From NCBI GenBank assembly GCA_035633215.1, contig DASQFI010000071.1:1-64000 (forward strand): a DNA stretch of 64,000 nt. The letters run 5' to 3'. The notes below the pieces were generated by a model, which had not been told where the DNA came from, did no database searches, and worked only from the letters and a program-made list of their open reading frames with translations. This document shows, in pieces, positions 51,230-59,894 of the stretch; position 1 is the stretch's first letter, and each line of letters opens with the position of its first letter. The translations under genes and the position numbers were made by a program. Origin of the DNA: DASQFI01 sp035633215. GTDB lineage: Bacteria; Acidobacteriota; Vicinamibacteria; Vicinamibacterales; SCN-69-37.

Positions 51230-54200
51230 TCAGGGTGATGGATTGGATCTTCGCGCCTTCGAGGATCCGTTCGACCACGTCGAGCCCCGCGACGACGCGG
51301 GCGAAGACGGTGTACTGATGATCCAGGCGGGGAATATCGACGAGATCGATGAAGATCTGGGCGTCGCCGGTGTCGGGCCCGCGCGTCGAGATGCCGACCG
51401 CACCTCGCGAGTGCGGCTCGATGCCGATCTCGTCGCGCATGTAGCGCGAGACGCCGGCGTACTCGTTCGCGCCGGGGCTGCCGCCCTGGATGACGAAGTT
51501 CGGCACCACGCGGTGGAAGGTCAAGCCGTTGTAGTAACCCGCGCGCGCGAGCTCCGAGAATCGCGCCACGGTCACCGGCGCCTCGTTCACGAGCATCTCG
51601 AGGTGGATCGTGCCGCCGCCCTCCATGCTGATCACGGCGCCCTTCGGCAGCCTGGCCATCTCCTGCACGGGTTGATAGGGGTATCGGTGCTTGATGCCTG
51701 ACACCGACTCCTCAGGCTTGGTCTGTGTGACCTTGGCCAGCGCACTCGTGGCCGCTTCGCGAATCTTGGGATCGAAGTCTTGGCGATACGCACCGAGCTC
51801 GGCGGTGCGGTCTACCGGAAGAATCTCGCCGAGCCGTTCGAGGATCGCGACGCGCGGATCGCGCGACGTGTCGCTCAACGCCCCAGTCAGTCGCCGCAGC
51901 GCGTTCAACAACTCGTTCGCGGTCGCGTTCCGCTCTGGCTCGGGCACGCCCCGCAGAGCGAGCGCCGCCGTGCGCAGGAGCTGGTAGTCGTCCTGTTTCA
52001 GCGCATCGACCCCGGCGGCGAATCGGGCCGGGTCCTGCAATCTGATGAGGGTCTCGAGCGCCGCGGTGCGCACGTTCGGCTCGCGGTCGCCGGCGAGACG
52101 GCGGGCCACGTCTCCGTCCTTGAACGCCTCGCACGCCGCTGCGGCTCGTGCGCGTACCTGCCAGATCTGGTGATCGGCCGCGGCGCCGAGGAGGGGCCGG
52201 CCGGCCTCAGGTTTCAGTCGTGCCAGCGCTTCGAGCGCATGCGCCGGGACATGCCAGCTCTGAGGTCCGAGTGGCGTTTTGAGTTCCTCGGCCCACTTCA
52301 CGAGCTCCTTGATGGCGACCTCGTGCTCGCCGCAGACGGGCGGGATCGCGTCGATGGCGCGCAAACCCACCGTCGGCTCGGGATCCTGGAAATATCGGAG
52401 CACCGGCGTGCAGTCGCGCGTCCTGACGGCGGCCCGCGCGAACACGTTCAGCATTTCGTACCGAACTTGAAAGGCCTTGTCGATCGAGAGCAGATCGATG
52501 ATGGGTTGCAACTCGACGCGCTCGGCATCCAGTCGCAGTGCCACCAGCCGGCGAACCTGCCAGTCGCCATCGGTGGCGGCACGCCGAAGCGTTTCCACGT
52601 CGTCGTCCCGTGCCAGTTGCAGCGCCATCAGTGCGAGTCGACGTGACCGCGCGAGGTTGTCCGCATCACCAGACGCGGGTGCCGTTCCCTCCCCGCCCAC
52701 CGTCGACACCGGCGACAACGTGGGCCCGCTGACGGCGAGCTGGCGCAACTTCTCGCGCGTCTTGGCGCCGGCGGGGCGCTTCGGATTACCGCGGATCAAG
52801 GCCTCGAGCCCTTTCGTGACACCGAGGATGCGCGCCGGACGCGCTTTTTCGTTCGCGGCCGCGACTAGCAGCGACTCGACTTCGTCGCGCGTCGCATCGT
52901 TTGGAAATCTCAGCCGGCCCAGGGTGGCCAGGATTGCGCCGGCGACATCATCGTCCGTCTCAACCCTCAGACGAGCGACTAGCGCAGCTCTGCCTTCCGC
53001 GAAGAACTTTGGATCGAGCTTGTCCGCCGGACGGAGCTCACCCGATCGTCCGGCGAGGGCTTCGGCAATGGCCGGGGCGGCGGCCCGCCGCACACCTTCG
53101 TCAGGATCCGCGAGGAGTCGGGACAACCGCGGCACCGATGCAGACTCACCCATGCGGCCGATGGCGAGCACGGCGAGGCGACGAAGCGCGGGATCACGAT
53201 TCGTGATCGCCATCGAGATGACGGTGGCTTCACGCCACTCCCGATGCTGCTCGGTATGCTGACCGCGGCAAGGCGAGTACCCGCGACTGTCCCCCGCAAG
53301 TACCACGGTGTCCCATCTCAGCGGAATTAACACCGGCAGCAACATGTCCGTGCCGCAGACAAGGAGCCGTGTGTCAGCGGGCGGTTCGCGGTTGGACTGG
53401 GGTGACTGATCCGGAGCCTCAAGCGGAACGATCGTGTCGTCGGCAAGGCTCTCAGCGGGTTCTTCGGCTGCCGGTTCGAGTGAAACCCGCGGCCTTGGGA
53501 ACCAGTCCGCGCTACGTACAAGTGTCTCGAGCCGCGAACTGAAATCCGGCGGCACGGGCCCGACGACAAGCCGCGATGCGCTGCGGACGGCCTCGGCGTA
53601 CCACTTGCGCCACGCGGCGACAATCTGCCCTTCGCGAGTCTTCGCCGCGACAGGATCTTTCTCCGCGGCGGCGAGCTTTGCGCCTTCCCGCTCCTCGAGC
53701 GCGATGCGCGTCTTGCCCGCGCTCGCGACGAGCTCGGCGACCGACAACGACAGCGCCGCGTCGGCCGATCCGAGCAGCCACGCGGTTGCCGCCGCGCAGA
53801 CGCCGACGTTCCGCATCTCGGCCGGACTCGTCTTGTCGGGGGTATCGAAGTTCGTGTGGTAGTAACGATCGGTAAAGTGCCAGTCGAGCAGCGACGGCAC
53901 GCCGGCGCTGCCGAACACCGTGTGGTCACTGCCGCCCTCGTACGGATTCGACTTCACGACCCAGCCGGTCTTGCGTGCAACCCGCTCGCAGACCGCGAGA
54001 TGCGCGTCGTTGATGAGATCGCCCTTGAGCTGATCGGCGCGGACGTTGCCGCGGCCCCATTCCGAGTGCGGATCCCACGGGCGATCCCAGACGGCGCCCG
54101 GGTCGGGCCAACGCTCGACGAGGAACGACCCGCCCGTTTTCGCGACGTCCTCACCCGTCATGTCCATCGAGATCATGTAGCGGACGCGCTTCGCATCTTC

Positions 54201-55274
54201 CGCGTGGTCCTGCAGCCAGCGGCGGCTGCCGCCAATCTCGTTGAGGAAGAGAAACGTGAGCGTGCGTGCCGGGGGCGCGATCTTGCCCGCGCGGATCCGG
54301 GCCTCGAGCGCCGCGGCCAGCTCGGCGAGCGTCGCGACGCCGCTGGCGTTGTCGTTGGCGCCTGGTTCCTGCACGTGCGAGGCGAGGATCACACGTTCGG
54401 CGGGCGCAACGCGGCCTAGAATCTCGGCGATCAGGGTCCGGTTCGGCTTCGTCGAGAAGCTGCTGTTGATGGTGACCCGGACAACGACCTCGGGGGTCTT
54501 TTTCGCCTGCTCGTCCGAAAAAGACCCCCGAGGTCTTGCCCGGCGAAGTCTGGCCGCCGCACGCGGCGAAGCTTTGAATCCAAACCCCTTGCGGACCGCG
54601 TCGTACGGAATGCTGCCCCACTGCAGGATGTCCCACTGGTCGCGCGGCGTGGGCTTCGCGCTCGGCGGATCGGGGGAGATGTACTTCGGGAGCGAAGTCG
54701 AGACGACGCCGATCGCGCCGCCGTTCGTCACGGCGCGCCGCCACAACTGGCCGGTGTCCGCATCGCCCAGCACGACGGCGCCCTTCACGTCCTTGCCGGC
54801 GTAGTCCTCGTCGCGATCGCCGCGGCCGACGTCGACCAGCGGCGCGAGCACGCCTTCGGGCGGCGTCGAGAACGAGTTGATGCAGAGCGCCAGCCGTTCT
54901 TTTTCTCGCGACAGCACCACCTCGTCCGATGCCCGGCTCGAGCCGGCGATCGCGAGCGTGCCGACCGTGTGATCCCAGCCGCCGCTTTCGGTGTTTGGAT
55001 ATTGATCGAAAAAAAGCCTGGAGCCTGAGTATCCCGCCGACTGGAGCCGTGCCCGAACGCGATCGAGCGACGCGTCGTAGCCGGCGTTTCCGGCCAGCCG
55101 CCAGAACTTGCTGATGAACTCGACGTGCTGCTGCGCCTGGCCCGTGTCGAAGCCTGACCAGAGCGCGTCAACGACCGGATCGAGTCTGGTGAACATCCCC
55201 GGCGCGCTCTGCGAGCTGCCGACTCCGGACGATCCGGCGGCGGCGATCAGCAGGGCGACCAGGTATCGCTTCAT
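51225..55274 (-). CDS. Fusion: secreted M28 aminopeptidase + HEAT repeats + cyclophilin-type isomerase
   Basis: 1349 residues; signal peptide 1-22. Residues 40-500 are an M28 zinc peptidase with a PA-like insert: H300, D308 (GANDNASG), E346 (LNEIGG), D371 (SMDMTG), H451 (SDHTVF). Residues about 680-1170 are HEAT repeats (ALRRLAVLAIGRMGESASVPRLSRLLAD). Residues 1219-1349 are a cyclophilin (YNGLTFHRVVPNFVIQGGSPGANEYAG). Two repeats lie in frame: palindrome C2 codes 246-263 and REP B4 codes about 586-596, near the M28-HEAT junction. Two neighbouring genes may have merged. Its ATG overlaps the M49 stop (ATGA). Confidence 0.88.
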   Translation of the reverse strand: MKRYLVALLIAAAGSSGVGSSQSAPGMFTRLDPVVDALWSGFDTGQAQQHVEFISKFWRLAGNAGYDASLDRVRARLQSAGYSGSRLFFDQYPNTESGGWDHTVGTLAIAGSSRASDEVVLSREKERLALCINSFSTPPEGVLAPLVDVGRGDRDEDYAGKDVKGAVVLGDADTGQLWRRAVTNGGAIGVVSTSLPKYISPDPPSAKPTPRDQWDILQWGSIPYDAVRKGFGFKASPRAAARLRRARPRGSFSDEQAKKTPEVVVRVTINSSFSTKPNRTLIAEILGRVAPAERVILASHVQEPGANDNASGVATLAELAAALEARIRAGKIAPPARTLTFLFLNEIGGSRRWLQDHAEDAKRVRYMISMDMTGEDVAKTGGSFLVERWPDPGAVWDRPWDPHSEWGRGNVRADQLKGDLINDAHLAVCERVARKTGWVVKSNPYEGGSDHTVFGSAGVPSLLDWHFTDRYYHTNFDTPDKTSPAEMRNVGVCAAATAWLLGSADAALSLSVAELVASAGKTRIALEEREGAKLAAAEKDPVAAKTREGQIVAAWRKWYAEAVRSASRLVVGPVPPDFSSRLETLVRSADWFPRPRVSLEPAAEEPAESLADDTIVPLEAPDQSPQSNREPPADTRLLVCGTDMLLPVLIPLRWDTVVLAGDSRGYSPCRGQHTEQHREWREATVISMAITNRDPALRRLAVLAIGRMGESASVPRLSRLLADPDEGVRRAAAPAIAEALAGRSGELRPADKLDPKFFAEGRAALVARLRVETDDDVAGAILATLGRLRFPNDATRDEVESLLVAAANEKARPARILGVTKGLEALIRGNPKRPAGAKTREKLRQLAVSGPTLSPVSTVGGEGTAPASGDADNLARSRRLALMALQLARDDDVETLRRAATDGDWQVRRLVALRLDAERVELQPIIDLLSIDKAFQVRYEMLNVFARAAVRTRDCTPVLRYFQDPEPTVGLRAIDAIPPVCGEHEVAIKELVKWAEELKTPLGPQSWHVPAHALEALARLKPEAGRPLLGAAADHQIWQVRARAAAACEAFKDGDVARRLAGDREPNVRTAALETLIRLQDPARFAAGVDALKQDDYQLLRTAALALRGVPEPERNATANELLNALRRLTGALSDTSRDPRVAILERLGEILPVDRTAELGAYRQDFDPKIREAATSALAKVTQTKPEESVSGIKHRYPYQPVQEMARLPKGAVISMEGGGTIHLEMLVNEAPVTVARFSELARAGYYNGLTFHRVVPNFVIQGGSPGANEYAGVSRYMRDEIGIEPHSRGAVGISTRGPDTGDAQIFIDLVDIPRLDHQYTVFARVVAGLDVVERILEGAKIQSITLK
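53489..53517. repeat. REP-like repeat (family B, copy 4) inside the fusion gene
   Basis: CGCGGCCTTGGGAACCAGTC then CGCGCTAC, read in the gene as RSADWFPRPR. Nearly identical to the copy at 51171. Placed between the M28 part and the HEAT part. Confidence 0.85.
54486..54535. repeat. Palindrome C, copy 2, inside the M28 coding region
   Basis: Perfect 20-base arms GACCTCGGGGGTCTTTTTCG (54486-54505) and its inverse (54516-54535), 10-base loop. Read on the minus strand it codes ARPRGSFSDEQAKKTPEV, between the PA-like insert and the catalytic core. Confidence 0.93.
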
Positions 55275-57226
55275 GCAACGACCTCTTCCGGCGTGAGTTT
55301 GCCCGAATATTCGAGCATCTGGCGCTCGAAATCACAGGGATACGAGATCCGGACGTCCGTGATGACGCCGGCCTCGTCGGTCACCGGCGCCAGGCGCGGC
55401 TGGACGAATGCAGTATAGGACGGCAGGTTCAAACGATCGACGCGCGCGATCACCTCGTCGCGCACGGCCGGATCGACGTGAATGCCGTGTGCTTCGAACA
55501 GCGCGCGCGCCGCCTCGTAGTCGCCTTCCGACTTGATGCGCTGCACCTCGCCTAGAAGGCGCCCGACACCCTCGCGGAATGCCGCCGTGTTGGTCATCAC
55601 GTAGTAGGTCTTGCCGTCGCGGCGCCGCACCTCGATCGCGTTCGTGTTCGCCATCAGCCAGTGCACGATCATCTGCCGGTTGCGCATGTGATCTTCTTCG
55701 ATCGTCGTGCCCTCGCGCACGCGTCGCAGCTGTACGAGCGCGTTGCGCGCGTACGACTCGTATTCGGCGAGCACGACGTCGTCCTGACACTCGGCCGGCA
55801 CGAGCTCGACCTCGGCGATCTTCGGATCCGGCAGGAAGTACAGCGCCACGAGATCCGCGCGGGCTTCCTCGACCGCCGAGTAGTGCTCCCTCAGCGCGAG
55901 CTGTGGCTGTCCGTTCAGATGCTCGGCGACACGTCCCGAACCATGCCCCAGCACCTCGTGGATGCCGGTCGTCGCCTCGCTCGCGAGCGAGCCCCACCGT
56001 TCCGCGCGCGCGACTTCTTCGTCGGACCAGCAGAACTCGCGACGGTACGCCGGGAGCTGTGACTTGTCGTACGCCTCGTTGATGTTCGCGAGCGACACCG
56101 ACTTGCTGCCGTGCCGCTCGCGGATGCGCTGGTCGTTCGGCAGGTTGATGCCGATCGCCGTCACCGGCCCCGCGTCGCCGGTCTCGACGACGACGTCGAT
56201 GGCGCGTGCGGTGACGCCGACGACATCGGTCCGGCGCCAGCGGGGATCCCAGGGCATCCGCACCTCGAACCAGGGCGCGGCCTCGGCAAGCCGGCGCAGG
56301 CCGTCGGTCTTCTCGAGGTTCACGTAGAACACGAGCCCTTCCCAGGCACCTTTGACGCCGCGTGCGTCGAGATAGCTTTCGATGAAGCCGTTGATGCAGT
56401 CCACGGTGCCGTCCTGGTCCTCGACCCACGCGACGTCATACGTCACGCGGTCCGCGTCGTCGCCCGTCTCGTAGAAGCGGATGAGCGCTTCCAAGACACG
56501 CCGGGTGGCCGGCGGGGCGTACGGGATGGCCGCCTGGAGGTGCCGCACCACGCCGGCGAGAATGTCGCCGTACCGCCCGCCAATCCGGTAGATCTCCTCG
56601 ACCAGATGACCGTTCTGGCGCACGAGCCGCGAGTTCAGTCCGTACCGTTCCTGAAACGACGCCAGGTCGGCCATCGTCACGCCGGCGTAGAGATTGTTCG
56701 AGCTCGCGGCCAGGATGTCCTGGCCGTTTTGCGGCGTTTTCTGCGTGATCATGGCGTCCACGGCCGGGTCGAAGAACGGGCCTTCGAGACGGTCGAGGAG
56801 GTGGTCCAGGACCTCGGGTTTCTTTTCGTTCTGATCTTCCAGAAAAGAAACCCGAGGTCTTTCCCCCACTGCACTATGCGCCGCCTTCCTGAATTCCGCC
56901 GGCGTGCACTTCAGCACGAACTTCCGGGCCGTGAGGTTGTTGTGCGGGCCGGAGTTGATCCAGAACAGTTTCGTGTAGCGGCGGATCTCGGCGAGCACGG
57001 ACGGCTCGACGCCGTCTGGGTGCGTCAGGATCTCTTCGAGCAACTCGCGCATCGCGAGCGAGTGGCGATAGCGCTGGTCGTAGTAGATATCGCGGCCGGC
57101 GAGCGCCGCCTGATAGAGATGCCAGATCAGAATCTTCTGATCGAGCGGGAGGGATTCGAATCCGTCGGCGTAGTACTGGACGACGGCGGCATCGTCGATC
57201 TGTTCGAGCAGGAATCTGCGATTCAT
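55271..57226 (-). CDS. Cytosolic M49 (dipeptidyl-peptidase III-like) metallopeptidase
   Basis: 651 residues; no signal peptide, so cytosolic, unlike its paralogue at 6824-8899. Zinc motif HEVLGH at 423-428 and EEARAD at 453-458. The two paralogues align throughout (KLFWINSGPHNNLTA against KLFWINTGPFNNLTA; DVAWVED; GSKSVSLANINEAYD). The exception is residues 122-139, where this protein has ERPRVSFLEDQNEKKPEV, coded by palindrome C3, and is 6 residues longer. The ATGA overlap with the M28 fusion suggests joint expression of a cytosolic and a secreted peptidase. Confidence 0.92.
   Translation of the reverse strand: MNRRFLLEQIDDAAVVQYYADGFESLPLDQKILIWHLYQAALAGRDIYYDQRYRHSLAMRELLEEILTHPDGVEPSVLAEIRRYTKLFWINSGPHNNLTARKFVLKCTPAEFRKAAHSAVGERPRVSFLEDQNEKKPEVLDHLLDRLEGPFFDPAVDAMITQKTPQNGQDILAASSNNLYAGVTMADLASFQERYGLNSRLVRQNGHLVEEIYRIGGRYGDILAGVVRHLQAAIPYAPPATRRVLEALIRFYETGDDADRVTYDVAWVEDQDGTVDCINGFIESYLDARGVKGAWEGLVFYVNLEKTDGLRRLAEAAPWFEVRMPWDPRWRRTDVVGVTARAIDVVVETGDAGPVTAIGINLPNDQRIRERHGSKSVSLANINEAYDKSQLPAYRREFCWSDEEVARAERWGSLASEATTGIHEVLGHGSGRVAEHLNGQPQLALREHYSAVEEARADLVALYFLPDPKIAEVELVPAECQDDVVLAEYESYARNALVQLRRVREGTTIEEDHMRNRQMIVHWLMANTNAIEVRRRDGKTYYVMTNTAAFREGVGRLLGEVQRIKSEGDYEAARALFEAHGIHVDPAVRDEVIARVDRLNLPSYTAFVQPRLAPVTDEAGVITDVRISYPCDFERQMLEYSGKLTPEEVVA
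56810..56859. repeat. Palindrome C, copy 3, inside the M49 coding region
   Basis: Perfect 18-base arms GACCTCGGGTTTCTTTTC (56810-56827) and its inverse (56842-56859), 14-base loop. Read on the minus strand in the same frame as copy 2, giving ERPRVSFLEDQNEKKPEV. Confidence 0.93.
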
Positions 57227-57363
57227 GCGGTCTGATACCCGTAGCCTGTAAACGGGACTATCCGGTCTGGAATGAAGTGGTCAAGCTGGGGAATGTGAAT
57301 CTATCCGAAGATCTCCACTCGCCCACTCAAATATTTTATTGCCCTCAGTTCAGGACGCTGGTT

Positions 57364-57397
57364 CGATTGCAAGTTTTAGATTGCAGATTTCAGATCG
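57364..57397. repeat. Partial family D repeat carrying the stop codon of the MBL gene
   Basis: Minus strand reads GCGATCTGAAATCTGCAATC, then TAAAACTTGCAATCG; the TGA in it is the stop of the MBL/beta-CASP gene. Matches the AATCTG units of 42605-42849. The rest of 57227-57363, between this gene and the M49 start, shows no gene. Confidence 0.65.
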
Positions 57398-58796
57398 CCA
57401 ATTTCTCGCCATGTTCTGGCGTACGGACGGTCCAGCCGAGCTCGCGCTCGATGCGGCCGCGGAGGGTATCCATGGCGTCTGGCTCGCCGTGAACGAGGCA
57501 GGTGAGCTTTGGCGGCTGCTTGAAGTGGCCGAGCCAGTGCAGGATTTCGTCGGCATCCGCGTGGGCGGACATCGACTCGAGCGCGGCGATGCTCGCCCGG
57601 ACGGGCACTTCCTGACCGTGGATCCGCACCATCTGCGCCCCGTCTTTGAGCGAGCGGCCGCGCGTGCCGACCGATTGATAGCCGGCAAACAGGACGGTGT
57701 TGCGCTCGTCGGGCAACGCCCTGGCGAGATGATGCAGCACGCGTCCTCCGGTGGCCATGCCGCTCGACGAGATGACGATCGCCGGCTCGTTCGATTCCTG
57801 CACGGTTGTCGATTCGCGGATGGAGGAAATCACTCTGAGCTTCGCCGTGCCGAACGCAATGGCACGCCGCTCGGAGGCCGCGTGCTCGCCGTGTGAGACC
57901 GCGTACCGGCTCACGTCCGGATCCAGCTCTCCGAGCCGGCGGCGGTACTCCGCCAGCACCGACGAGGACATCGGGCTGTCGACGTAGACCGGCACCTCGG
58001 CGATTTCCCGGCGTTCCTCGAGCAGGCTGACCCAGTACAGCAGCTCTTCCACGCGTCCGAGGGCGAACGCGGGGATGATCACCTTGCCCCTTCTTGCCAC
58101 CGTGTCGTTGACGATTCCTGCCAGCCGCTTCCCGCCATCGTCCTGTTCGTGCTTGCGATTGCCGTAGGTGGATTCGACGAGGAGCACGTCGGCTGACTCG
58201 ACAAACGTCGGATCGGGCAGCACCGGCCGGCCGAAGCGGCCCAGGTCCCCGCCGAACAGCAGCGTCTGGCCGGTGGCCTCCACGCTGACGCGTGCGTACG
58301 CCGAACCGAGGAGGTGGCCGGCGTTGACGAACTCGAACGTGGCGCCGGGCACGATGGGCATCGCCCGGTCGTAGCCGACCGGCTGGAGCTGCATCATCGC
58401 GCGGTTCGCGTCGGCGACCGTGAACAACGGCATCGCCGGTTGATGTTTGGTGTAGCCCTTGCGGTTCGCGCGCTCGGCGTCTTCTTCCTGGAGCTTGGCC
58501 GCATCGGCCAGCACGATCTTCGTGAGGTCGGCCGTCGCGGGCGTGCAGAAAATGCGTCCGGTGAATCCCTGCCCGACCAGCCGCGGAAGCAGCCCGCAGT
58601 GATCGAGATGCGCGTGCGTCAGGATGACGGCGTCGATCGACTTCGCGTGAACGGGAAACGGCTGCCAGTTCCGCTCGCGCAGGACCTTGAGACCCTGGAA
58701 CATCCCGCAGTCCACCAGGATGCGGTGGCCGTCGAGGTCGAGCAAATGTTTGGAGCCCGTGACCGTTCGGGCCGCGCCGAGAAACGTGATCGTCAT
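57390..58796 (-). CDS. MBL-fold beta-CASP ribonuclease (CPSF/YSH1-like)
   Basis: 468 residues. Metallo-beta-lactamase metal motif HAHLDH (61-66), further ligands in AGHLLGSAYARV and GGDLGRFGRP; beta-CASP motifs ESTYGNRKH, SSGMATGGRVLHHL and HADADEIL near the C-terminus with LVHGEPDAMDTL. The closest family is the bacterial homologue of the CPSF-73/YSH1 3'-end nuclease. It processes or degrades RNA in the cytosol. Palindrome L2 lies just upstream; the C-terminal codons and stop come from a family D repeat. Confidence 0.92.
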   Translation of the reverse strand: MTITFLGAARTVTGSKHLLDLDGHRILVDCGMFQGLKVLRERNWQPFPVHAKSIDAVILTHAHLDHCGLLPRLVGQGFTGRIFCTPATADLTKIVLADAAKLQEEDAERANRKGYTKHQPAMPLFTVADANRAMMQLQPVGYDRAMPIVPGATFEFVNAGHLLGSAYARVSVEATGQTLLFGGDLGRFGRPVLPDPTFVESADVLLVESTYGNRKHEQDDGGKRLAGIVNDTVARRGKVIIPAFALGRVEELLYWVSLLEERREIAEVPVYVDSPMSSSVLAEYRRRLGELDPDVSRYAVSHGEHAASERRAIAFGTAKLRVISSIRESTTVQESNEPAIVISSSGMATGGRVLHHLARALPDERNTVLFAGYQSVGTRGRSLKDGAQMVRIHGQEVPVRASIAALESMSAHADADEILHWLGHFKQPPKLTCLVHGEPDAMDTLRGRIERELGWTVRTPEHGEKLAI

Positions 58797-58806
58797 TGAA
58801 TAAATC

Positions 58807-58884
58807 CGGGGACTTCGTCCCGCGGACCCCTATCGCCGTCGCTCGCGGGGGCCCCCAATGCCCCGCTCCGCTCCGGCGGGCGCG
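58807..58884. repeat. GC-rich repeat L, copy 2, between two genes
   Basis: CGGGGACTTCGTCCCGCG, GACCCC, GCCGTCGCTCGC, GGGGGCCCC, CCCCGCTCCGCTCCGGCG: block-by-block match to the copy inside the MFS gene (40586-40670). A GGCGCGCC-type hairpin (58880-58898) follows, reaching the stop of the desulfhydrase gene. Confidence 0.85.
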
Positions 58885-58896
58885 CCGTTGGCGCGC

Positions 58897-59874
58897 CTAT
58901 GCGAAGTACCCCGGCACGCCGCCGGTGTGCCAGAACAGCACTTTCTGTGCGGGGGTGAATTCGTCGGATCGAATGCGTGCAAAGAGACCGGCCATCGCTT
59001 TGGCAGTGTAGACCGGATCGAGCACGATGCCCTCACGCCGCGCCACGAGCTCGGTCGCGCTGGTCGACTCCTTCGTCGGTATGCCGTATCCCGGGCCCAC
59101 GAACCGATCGTCGATCTCGATCGGACGGTCTCCGGCGAGGCTCGCCGTCCGGGCGCCAAGACGCTCGGCCATGCCCGCGAGCAGCGTGCGTACCACGGCT
59201 TCGAGCACGGGCGCCGGCTCATCGGCGCTGATGCCGATCACGCGCGCCTTGAGTCCGAACAGCATGCAGCCGGCGACGACACCGGCCTGCGTCCCGCCGG
59301 ACGAGGTCGAGTGGACGATGACGTCGGGGCGGAGGCCGGCGGCGGCAATTTCACTCACGCCCCGAGCGAATCCGAGCGCGCCCGTGGGCGTGGACGCGCC
59401 GAGCGGCACCACGAAGGGCCGGCGGCCCGCAGCCGTCAGGTCGGCGGCGACCTTCGCCATCGCGGGCTCGCGTTCTTCGCGGGTCGCGACCGGATGAACG
59501 GTCGCGCCAAACAGGCCGTCCAGCCGCGCGTTGCCCGTGGCCGTCTCCTGTGGCGTCCCATTCAGGACCAGCGTCACCCCGAGACCGAGCGCGGCGCCGG
59601 CGGCCGCGGTCACTCGCGCGTGGTTCGACTGGATGCCGCCGCAGGTCACGAGCGCATCGGCGCCGCCGGCGATCGCCTCGGCGGCGACGTGCTGCATCTT
59701 GCGGACCTTGTTGCCGCCCATCGCGAACGACAGCAGATCGTCGCGCTTCATGAACAATTGCGGGCATCGCGGTCCGAGCGCCTCGCGCAGCCGCGCGAGC
59801 TCGTCGATCGGCGTCGCATGCGGCGAGAGCGGCACGCTCGGCAGGGACATCAGCGCTGCAAGGGCGGTGGCCAT
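58897..59874 (-). CDS. PLP-dependent D-cysteine desulfhydrase / ACC deaminase-like enzyme
   Basis: 325 residues from ATG 59874; ATG 59850 (MSLPSVPLSPHATPIDEL) is also possible. Fold-type II PLP enzyme: PLP lysine K56 in GGNKVRKM, ITCGGIQSNHAR-like LVTCGGIQSNHARV, HSTSSGGTQAGVV phosphate loop, and LDPVYTAKAMAGL. The family covers D-cysteine desulfhydrase and 1-aminocyclopropane-1-carboxylate deaminase; the two cannot be separated by eye. It is divergent from the MTHFR-like gene, about 20 bases apart. Confidence 0.9.
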   Translation of the reverse strand: MATALAALMSLPSVPLSPHATPIDELARLREALGPRCPQLFMKRDDLLSFAMGGNKVRKMQHVAAEAIAGGADALVTCGGIQSNHARVTAAAGAALGLGVTLVLNGTPQETATGNARLDGLFGATVHPVATREEREPAMAKVAADLTAAGRRPFVVPLGASTPTGALGFARGVSEIAAAGLRPDVIVHSTSSGGTQAGVVAGCMLFGLKARVIGISADEPAPVLEAVVRTLLAGMAERLGARTASLAGDRPIEIDDRFVGPGYGIPTKESTSATELVARREGIVLDPVYTAKAMAGLFARIRSDEFTPAQKVLFWHTGGVPGYFA

Positions 59875-59894
59875 GGGGGAAATATACTGGCCTG

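Noticed and set aside
39923..56859. Palindromes C as ordinary intrinsic terminators
   Set aside because: Stem plus T-run looks like a terminator, but two copies lie inside coding regions where termination would cut the gene. A terminator role remains possible only for the intergenic copy.
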